This document shows, piece by piece, positions 33,862-39,370 of a stretch of 39,370 nucleotides of DNA (positions within the stretch are counted from its first letter, which is position 1; every line of letters starts with the position of its first letter). The notes beneath the pieces were generated by a model. It was not told where the DNA came from and searched no databases. It saw only the letters and a list, made by a program, of their open reading frames with translations. The DNA is from Actinomycetota bacterium. Its GTDB lineage: Bacteria > Actinomycetota > Actinomycetes > S36-B12. Where the stretch lies: NCBI GenBank assembly GCA_009699705.1, contig WLNQ01000003.1, forward strand, positions 1 through 39,370. The letters are read 5' to 3'. The position numbers and the translations under genes are program-made.

Positions 33862-35970
33862 TCAGAGTAATGGAGAGCCAAGCTGTGGCATTGGCGCAGG
33901 TGTAGTGATGGTCAGCCCATTGCGAGAAATTGTTACCCCTGCAGCGGCGATCGAAACTGGCACGGATTCACCAACCGAATGTGGCATGAAGACTGTGACG
34001 AGTGCCTGACGCACACCCTGTTTTGGAATTGGCACCTGACGATTCACTACTTGGCCGGGCAACTTTTCCCCCCAAGCTCCTGTGAACCACCCTTGCTTGC
34101 CACCGGGTTGTGCGCGATCCACAACCCAACCATCAGTGCCGGACTTCACTACGTCCATGCGCTTATCGCCCTTAGACAACACCAAGGTGCTGCCTTCGTA
34201 TCCGGTGTCAACACCAGGCGGCACCTGCCAGCGTTGCCAGGTGAAACGACCCTTGGCTTTTTTTCCGCCGGCGGCGGCATTCACATAGTCCGTAACAATC
34301 ATCGCGTCGACGCTGCGCACATATTGAGTACACCGCGTCAGGGTGACGGTTTTCCAAGTGTTGTCTTGCACGCAGGAAGTGTCGTTGCCGCCAGTCGCCC
34401 AATCGCTGGCCCCTACAACTTTCTTTACGCCAGACCACCGACTGCGAGTTACTTTGCCAACAGTGAGTGCAGAGTGAGCGGCGCGAGTTTTAAGAAAAGC
34501 ACGCAAAGGATCACTGTTTTCGTAGCGGAAGGGCCCGGGATCGCCGATCCATGTAACTCCCTTTGAATACAACGTCAAACCAGTTCCATCATCGTGGGTA
34601 TGCGCTGTGCCGGGTCGTGTTGAGCTGTAGCGCAGGGAGTAATAACTGTCTGGCATACCAGGCTGTGGTTGCCAACCTGCACGACCAAAGATGTAGCCGC
34701 CGTCATATACGGAATAGATTGGCGTTGGTGGAGTGCCTGACTTGCCTGCAGTTCGTACCCATTCAGCTTGACCGTCGGCCGAGCCGAAAGTGCCTCTCAG
34801 CGAGGTACTCACTCCATCGCCGAGTGACTCAATTAAAAAGTCCGGACGAATTGCTTGCGAAACGAAGTCATACAACTTGTTGCGCAGCGCTGGAATTGGA
34901 TCCGCAGGCATGCCACAAGTTGCGGCTGCTGATTGAACCGCGGTTAAGAGTTGTTCGATGTAGACCGCATAACTTGGCGAGCCTTCAACGTCGCTGCCAT
35001 CAGGGTGAATAACGCCGTTCGCGATTGATACTAAGTTTGCCCACGCCTTATCACGCAACGGCCAATTTGAAGTCCAGCAAAAAGCGGCAAGTGCGCCTGT
35101 TTGGCGAATGAGATCCGTGTTGTTGGTTCCGATTGCAATGGCCTTTGCGCCGGCATTGGATTTCACCATTGTTTGCGCGTCACGAATTGCACCAGCGGTA
35201 ATTGTCGGATCGTTCAACGTCTGCGCAGCACATACGAGAGTTTGAGTGCGTAGGCCTCCGTAGATTGATGAGTCAACCCACGCTCCACGCTTGCCCTGAT
35301 GATCCGCAATCCAATACAACATGATTTGGCGAAAGCGATCGACCATGGCTTGGTTTTGCACTTGCACGCCACGAAAGAGAAGTGGCAAGGCCCAGTTCAA
35401 AGAGTTCACATGACGGTCGCCAGATGTGTCTGACGTTGCTTGTGGTTTCCAGTCTGGATGTTCCGTCAAGCGATACGTGCCTGGCTTACCGAAATTAATA
35501 GTGCCTGTCGACAGAAGTTGCTGGGCGGCAACTCGCTCTTTTGACGCTGATGTTTGTGGGAACAGCGGACGACACCAACTGCCTAGTGCTGCTGGCATTG
35601 CGATTAATGGAGTTGCGGGAACTGCTGTCGCGCCAGGAGTTACTGAAACGGAAGGCGCTGGTGTGACGCTTGCTGAAACTGTCGGCGCTGGCGTAGTAGT
35701 CGCGGCAACCGAGCGCACAGGCGTTGGTGTCACAGTTGGTGTCACGGTCGGCGTTCCACCTGGTGTTGTTGTCGGTGACGCTGTGACTGTTGGTGCTGCC
35801 GAGGGAGCAGGTGCAACAGAGGCACTTGGTGAAGTTGATGGTGCTGGTGTTTCGGCAGCCTGAGCCGGAAGCGCAGTGAACACCACAGCGAAAGCTGAGA
35901 CTGCGATCGCAGAATTCAGGGCGAAACGAGACGCACGGCTTTGGGAAAGCATTCGACCATCATCACCCAT
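33862..35970 (-). CDS. Secreted heparinase II/III-like polysaccharide lyase
   Basis: The 702-residue protein has a signal peptide (about 10-39), a Thr/Pro/Ser/Ala-rich linker (about 40-120, with repeated TVTPT units) and a catalytic part. An alpha-toroid-like region from about 130 (HVNSLNWALPLLFRG and GTNNTDLIRQTGALAAFCW) is followed by a beta-rich heparinase II/III region with GTAHTHDDGTGLTLYSKGVTWIGDPG at about 455-480 and RAAHSALTV, holding the His and Tyr residues typical of these lyases. It likely cleaves an acidic polysaccharide outside the cell; the substrate is unknown. The position 4 bases before rpiB and 15 bases after an MpaB-like gene suggests a shared transcript. Confidence 0.83.
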   Translation of the reverse strand: MGDDGRMLSQSRASRFALNSAIAVSAFAVVFTALPAQAAETPAPSTSPSASVAPAPSAAPTVTASPTTTPGGTPTVTPTVTPTPVRSVAATTTPAPTVSASVTPAPSVSVTPGATAVPATPLIAMPAALGSWCRPLFPQTSASKERVAAQQLLSTGTINFGKPGTYRLTEHPDWKPQATSDTSGDRHVNSLNWALPLLFRGVQVQNQAMVDRFRQIMLYWIADHQGKRGAWVDSSIYGGLRTQTLVCAAQTLNDPTITAGAIRDAQTMVKSNAGAKAIAIGTNNTDLIRQTGALAAFCWTSNWPLRDKAWANLVSIANGVIHPDGSDVEGSPSYAVYIEQLLTAVQSAAATCGMPADPIPALRNKLYDFVSQAIRPDFLIESLGDGVSTSLRGTFGSADGQAEWVRTAGKSGTPPTPIYSVYDGGYIFGRAGWQPQPGMPDSYYSLRYSSTRPGTAHTHDDGTGLTLYSKGVTWIGDPGPFRYENSDPLRAFLKTRAAHSALTVGKVTRSRWSGVKKVVGASDWATGGNDTSCVQDNTWKTVTLTRCTQYVRSVDAMIVTDYVNAAAGGKKAKGRFTWQRWQVPPGVDTGYEGSTLVLSKGDKRMDVVKSGTDGWVVDRAQPGGKQGWFTGAWGEKLPGQVVNRQVPIPKQGVRQALVTVFMPHSVGESVPVSIAAAGVTISRNGLTITTPAPMPQLGSPLL

Positions 35971-35985
35971 GACCCGGTGAATTCG

Positions 35986-36906
35986 TCAATCCCTCGATAA
36001 CGAGTTGTTATCAATTCGCGTCATCGCTGCTTGCTGAGATGGTGACGTCGGCCCCAAAGCAAATGCGAGCGTGCCCAGCATCGCCCTGACGGCAGGCCGG
36101 GCAATCGCGCTGGGCACTCGAGGCAACCCGAGCATCTCTAAATGTTGAGGTGCCATCGTGGAGAGGGCGCCTAAAAGCAGTGCCGCATATGGCCCCTGAG
36201 CCGCAAACGGCAGCGGTGGCTTGCGAATGAAAGCGGCTGTTTCTCGTGCTTCCACGCTCGTACAGAGCTGTGATTCATACTCCGCCATCTGGCTGCGAAG
36301 TTCAGCCACTGAACGTGGCGGATTTTCTACGCCCACAAGTTCGCCAGCTTTCGCCCATTCGCGCACGTATGCATCAGCGCCGCCTGGAATGTCGTCGCCC
36401 CACACCAAATGCGTGGCAAGAAAAGAATCAGTGAATGCAATATGGACCCAGCGCAGCAAGTCAGGATCGGTGGCATCGTAAGGAAACTCAACGCCATTTA
36501 CGGTGTAAACACCATAGACGCGACGATGAAGCCCTCGAACACGAGCGCATTCACGGTCCGCCTGAGCCTTGTCACCAAACGTCACAACAGTGAGCCATTG
36601 CGTGGTTCCAGCGAGCCTGCCAAGTGCGTCTTCTTCGTAACGCGAATGTTGCATCACTCCTGCGAGTGCTGCCGGATGCAAGGCCTGCATCAACAACGCC
36701 CGAACGCCACCGACCAAGGTTGGCAATCCGCCGTGCACTGCCCAAGGCGCAGAATCGGGGCCAAAGTAACCGACATCATCACCTTCGCGCATTTGCGAAA
36801 CCCACTCGGGAACACCTGTGGGATCACCCGAAACGATACGACGAAACCCTGCGGCTGCGCGTTCTCTCAAGGGAGTCATCACGCTGTCTACGGGGTTCAT
36901 ACCCAT
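35986..36906 (-). CDS. MpaB/DUF2236-family predicted oxygenase
   Basis: The 306-residue protein matches the DUF2236 (latex-clearing-protein/MpaB-like) family: LMQALHPAALAGVMQHSRYEEDALGRLAGTTQWLTVVTFG is the conserved core, followed by VRGLHRRVYGV and LLRWVHIAFTDSFLATHLVWG, which hold the His residues expected to bind heme. There is no signal peptide. Members include rubber oxygenases and tropolone-type monooxygenases, so the substrate cannot be named. An ATG at 36900 is an alternative start. It lies between htrA and the heparinase-like gene on the same strand. Confidence 0.85.
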   Translation of the reverse strand: MGMNPVDSVMTPLRERAAAGFRRIVSGDPTGVPEWVSQMREGDDVGYFGPDSAPWAVHGGLPTLVGGVRALLMQALHPAALAGVMQHSRYEEDALGRLAGTTQWLTVVTFGDKAQADRECARVRGLHRRVYGVYTVNGVEFPYDATDPDLLRWVHIAFTDSFLATHLVWGDDIPGGADAYVREWAKAGELVGVENPPRSVAELRSQMAEYESQLCTSVEARETAAFIRKPPLPFAAQGPYAALLLGALSTMAPQHLEMLGLPRVPSAIARPAVRAMLGTLAFALGPTSPSQQAAMTRIDNNSLSRD

Positions 36907-36929
36907 AGCCTGCCGCAGGGTCTTTTCGT

Positions 36930-38069
36930 CTATGCCTTCGAGGCCGTTAAATTCAACGGAAGGGTCAGTGTTTGATCGCCCCGCTTGATGGTGAGTTGCA
37001 CTCGATCACCTGGGGCGAAGGAGCGAACCGTGACAATCAGTTGAGTACCGTCAGTAATTAATTGACCGTTGATCTTGGTGATGACGTCGCCAACTTGCAC
37101 GCCTGCCTGATCAGCAGCACCACCCTTGGTCACTGACGAAACCTTGCCGCCAGGACCTTCAAAGTTCATTGCCAGCTGAACGCCAATGATTGGAGTGGCT
37201 GCGGATCCAGTTTTGATGATCTCGTCAGCAATGCGCTTCGCAGTATCAATTGGAATTGAGAATCCCAAACCAATCGAACCCGCTTCTCCAGCGCCAGTTG
37301 CCAGCGATGCAATCGCGGAGTTCACACCCACCACTGCTCCGTTACCATTAACCAACGGTCCGCCCGAGTTACCCGGATTAATTGCCGCATCAGTTTGGAT
37401 TGCGTTGATGAAGGAGTCATTTCCAGCGGTTACCGGGCGATTCAGCGAGCTGACGATGCCAGACGTCACCGTGCCTTGCAAGCCAAGTGGGGATCCAAGA
37501 GCGATGACTGTGTCACCTACGCGCAAGGTTGATGACTTACCCAATGGCACAGTCTTCAATCCGGTTTTGTCGACCTTCACCACGGCAAGGTCATACCCGG
37601 CGTTAGCGCCGACAAGCTTGCCCTTGGCCGTGCTGCCATCGGCGAACAGCACGTCGATGCCATCTTCCTTAGCCGAGCCAGCCACGTGGTTGTTTGTGAT
37701 GATGTAACCGTCGCTACTAATGATGAATCCTGAACCCGTGCCTTCACCTTCCGCGCCATTCACGTTTAGTTGAACGACTGCCGGCTGCACTGCGGCTGCA
37801 ACGTCGGCAATTGAGCCATCAGCTGGAAGCGACGGTGAATCCGCGAACACCGAAGTCGCCGTAACTGAAGTGGCTGCAGGAAGCGTCTCTCGGGCTGCGA
37901 TAAAACCAACTGCACCGCCAGCGGCACCCGCCACTAGGCCGGTGACGATAAATCCGGCGAACATCAAGGAAGTGCGATTGGGCTTCTTTTCCGGAATCAC
38001 CATCGGTTGATACTGAAAGCCTTGGATTGTTGGCTCAACTGGGGTGAACGGTGGAATTGGAGTAGACAC
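36930..38069 (-). CDS. HtrA-family membrane-anchored serine protease with PDZ domain
   Basis: This is a DegP/PepD-type quality-control protease of 379 residues. A Pro-rich cytosolic N-terminus is followed by one membrane helix (about 35-58), a trypsin-like domain with His128 (TNNHVAG), Asp160 (GYDLAVVKV) and Ser235 (NPGNSGGPLV), and a C-terminal PDZ domain (GGAADQAGVQVGDVITKINGQ). I choose the GTG at 38069 because AAGGAG lies 5 bases before it; an ATG at 38096 and an open frame to 38144 exist upstream. It heads the minus-strand series that continues with the MpaB-like gene. Confidence 0.92.
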   Translation of the reverse strand: MSTPIPPFTPVEPTIQGFQYQPMVIPEKKPNRTSLMFAGFIVTGLVAGAAGGAVGFIAARETLPAATSVTATSVFADSPSLPADGSIADVAAAVQPAVVQLNVNGAEGEGTGSGFIISSDGYIITNNHVAGSAKEDGIDVLFADGSTAKGKLVGANAGYDLAVVKVDKTGLKTVPLGKSSTLRVGDTVIALGSPLGLQGTVTSGIVSSLNRPVTAGNDSFINAIQTDAAINPGNSGGPLVNGNGAVVGVNSAIASLATGAGEAGSIGLGFSIPIDTAKRIADEIIKTGSAATPIIGVQLAMNFEGPGGKVSSVTKGGAADQAGVQVGDVITKINGQLITDGTQLIVTVRSFAPGDRVQLTIKRGDQTLTLPLNLTASKA

Positions 38070-38102
38070 TGAGTCTCCTTCATCTGGTGAAGTCATGTAT
38101 CT

Positions 38103-38132
38103 ATCAGACACCAAGAGCGACCGATTCGTTCC
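38103..38132 (-). promoter_or_regulatory. Possible ECF-sigma-type promoter for htrA
   Basis: On the minus strand GGAAC (38128-38132) and GTGTC (38107-38111) are 16 bases apart, resembling the GGAAC-type -35 of extracytoplasmic-function sigma promoters, which drive htrA genes in mycobacteria. The match in the -10 part is loose. The 126-bp gap to sua5 holds no gene. Confidence 0.3.
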
Positions 38133-38195
38133 ATTGGTGACCACAATTGCCCGAGTCCTGACTTACTTCTTACAAAGGCCAGATTGAATAGGCAC

Positions 38196-39167
38196 ATGCG
38201 AGTCACAACTAACCCCCAAGAAGCAGCTGCTGCACTGGCTGCTGGTCACCTCGCTGCCCTACCTACCGAGACGGTTTACGGCCTTGGCGCCCGCGCTGAC
38301 GACCCTCACGCCATTGCACGGATTTATGCCACCAAAGGCCGGCCGGCAGATCACCCACTCATTGCGCATCTCGCCGATATCCAGGCTCTGGATGCTTGGG
38401 GTATCAACATCCCTATATATGCGTATCAACTCGCGAAAGCTTTTTGGCCTGGCCCGCTCACTCTCGTAGTCAACCGGTCACCGAGAGCTGCCGACTTCAT
38501 TACCGGTGGGCAAGACTCAGTTGCCGTCCGCGTTTCAGGACACCCTTTAATGCGGGAAGTGCAGCAGGCGCTTGTTCTGATCACTGGTGATCCAGCGATC
38601 GGCATTGCCGCACCCAGCGCAAATAGATTCGGAAAAGTCAGCCCAACCAATGCGCAACATGTGATCGACGAGTTAGGTGCATTCACTACAGAAAATGATG
38701 TCGTGCTCGATGGTGGTGACTGCGAGGTCGGAGTTGAATCAACCATCGTTGATTGCACGGGCGACCACCCTCGGCTGCTTCGTCCCGGTGCGGTCAGCCT
38801 CGAACAAGTGAAAGCCATCACTGGCCTGCCCTGCACCACTGATTCAAAGGTTCGAGCCAGTGGCACTCTGGAATCCCACTACAGCCCCGTTGCTAACGTC
38901 GAACTTATTACTGAAGACGAACTACTCGATCTTGGCTTCGCGGATGCAACAGTGGGGTTGATTGCTCTGGCACATTGCGCAACCCCAACCGGAGTCGTGC
39001 GGCTTTGCGCCCCTGAAACAGCGGCCGACTACGCCCAGCAGCTCTACTCAGCTCTCCGGGAAGCAGATGCTCTCCAACTCTCCACAGTGCTGGCTGTTCC
39101 ACCTACTCAGACTGGGATCGGGGCTGCAATCGTGGACCGATTAACCAGGGCTGCTCACTCAAACTGA
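38196..39167 (+). CDS. sua5: L-threonylcarbamoyladenylate synthase (Sua5/TsaC type)
   Basis: This enzyme makes threonylcarbamoyl-AMP from Thr, bicarbonate and ATP for the t6A modification of ANN-decoding tRNAs. The 323-residue length shows a Sua5-type protein with the YrdC domain (about 1-205: LPTETVYGLGARADDP, YATKGRPADHPLIAHL, PSANRFGKVSPTNAQHV, STIVDCTG) and a C-terminal Sua5 domain linked through ASGTLESHYSP. ATG at 38196 is chosen over an upstream TTG. TTGAAT lies 6 bases before it. Confidence 0.94.
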   Translation: MRVTTNPQEAAAALAAGHLAALPTETVYGLGARADDPHAIARIYATKGRPADHPLIAHLADIQALDAWGINIPIYAYQLAKAFWPGPLTLVVNRSPRAADFITGGQDSVAVRVSGHPLMREVQQALVLITGDPAIGIAAPSANRFGKVSPTNAQHVIDELGAFTTENDVVLDGGDCEVGVESTIVDCTGDHPRLLRPGAVSLEQVKAITGLPCTTDSKVRASGTLESHYSPVANVELITEDELLDLGFADATVGLIALAHCATPTGVVRLCAPETAADYAQQLYSALREADALQLSTVLAVPPTQTGIGAAIVDRLTRAAHSN

Positions 39168-39212
39168 CCTCAGTTAGAGCATTGGCCCGCAATCCCCTAT
39201 AGTTCTGAGGTC
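39166..39212. repeat. Inverted repeat around the tRNA-Glu promoter
   Basis: GACCTCAG (39166-39173, overlapping the sua5 stop) and CTGAGGTC (39205-39212) are perfect 8-base inverted copies 31 bases apart. Between them lie a -10-like TATAGT (39198-39203) and a weak TTAGAG (39174-39179) 18 bases upstream. It may be an operator pair around the tRNA promoter or a loose terminator for sua5. Confidence 0.5.
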
Positions 39213-39249
39213 GCCAACGCACTTCTGTCGACGGAGACACAACACATAG

Positions 39250-39322
39250 GTCCCCATCGTCTAGTGGCCTAGGACACCGCCCTTTCACGGCGGCGGCACG
39301 GGTTCGAATCCCGTTGGGGATA
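39250..39322 (+). tRNA. tRNA-Glu (anticodon TTC)
   Basis: The acceptor GTCCCCA pairs with TGGGGAT with a G-T first pair, the anticodon stem CCGCC/GGCGG carries a loop with TTC, and the T arm CGGGTTCGAATCCCG is regular. Discriminator A at 39322 is not followed by CCA, so CCA is added after transcription. Confidence 0.95.
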
Positions 39323-39337
39323 CTGCAACACAAGTAA

Positions 39338-39370
39338 GGCCCTGTAGCGCAGTTGGTTAGCGCGCCGCCC
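39338..39370 (+). tRNA. tRNA-Asp, 5' part only (cut by window)
   Basis: The sequence begins GGCCCTGTAGCGCAG with a D arm GCGCAGTTGGTTAGCGC and runs to the anticodon stem GCCGCCC, identical in form to actinobacterial tRNA-Asp, which commonly follows tRNA-Glu. The anticodon is beyond the window, so the identity is inferred from the 5' half. Confidence 0.75.

Noticed and set aside
35720-35800. Short repeats resembling a CRISPR-like or satellite array
   Set aside because: They are irregular codon-level TVTPT repeats inside the lyase linker, with no constant repeat or spacer length.
35426-35863. Plus-strand frame rich in GVTVGV repeats
   Set aside because: It is the complement of the Thr/Pro linker of the heparinase-like gene; low-complexity coding produces long open antisense frames.

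Overview
The window is a densely packed chromosomal segment of an actinobacterium (Actinomycetota). The evidence is the mycothiol genes mshA and mshD, CarD beside ispD-ispF and an LpqE-type lipoprotein, divergent SenX3-RegX3/PhoU, a GlnR-type regulator beside mshD, a ppk/MutT1 cluster and a divergent glgC/glgM pair. All of these resemble gene orders known from mycobacteria and streptomycetes. The base composition is only moderately GC-rich by eye and intergenic gaps are mostly under 100 bp, which fits a compact, possibly aquatic, actinobacterium. The genus cannot be told from this sequence.

Layout. 1-2.3 kb: ispF (cut by the window edge), ispD and carD on the minus strand, with a divergent lipoprotein gene. 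2.3-7.7 kb: regX3-senX3 against phoU, then mshA, a YbjN-like gene and gpmA. 7.7-14.4 kb: DUF2516, dtd, a minus-strand operon (33-residue membrane microprotein, nitrobindin-like protein, Fur-family regulator, YgfZ), a DsrE-like gene, a redox cluster (hydrolase, thioredoxin, DUF4395), then a GlnR-type regulator and mshD. 14.4-19 kb: a polyphosphate operon (ppk, CYTH-CHAD, MutT1-like) joined by 4-base start/stop overlaps. 19-22.7 kb: a secreted trypsin-like protease coupled to glgC, and the divergent glycogen synthase. 22.7-26.4 kb: purU, a ferredoxin-reductase-like flavoprotein and a 507-residue protein of unknown function. 26.4-31.7 kb: an accessory-looking stretch with a sulfotransferase-like gene, tRNA-Lys, a GAF-LuxR regulator, a Thr/Pro-rich surface protein, a class F-like sortase and a secreted matrixin-like metalloprotease. 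31.9-39.4 kb: lemA-htpX, a long minus-strand series (htrA, MpaB-like, heparinase-like, rpiB), sua5 and the start of a tRNA-Glu/tRNA-Asp cluster.

Two themes stand out. First, a TANNNT box sits exactly 6 or 7 bases upstream of the start codon at ten genes, most of them first genes of transcription units. This is the expected arrangement of leaderless promoters, and it settles several start codons, including that of a SenX3 homologue with no membrane segments. Second, the 28-31.6 kb stretch looks like a small surface-display module whose sortase lacks the usual arginine and whose likely substrate lacks an LPxTG motif. No CRISPR array, insertion sequence or prophage was seen.
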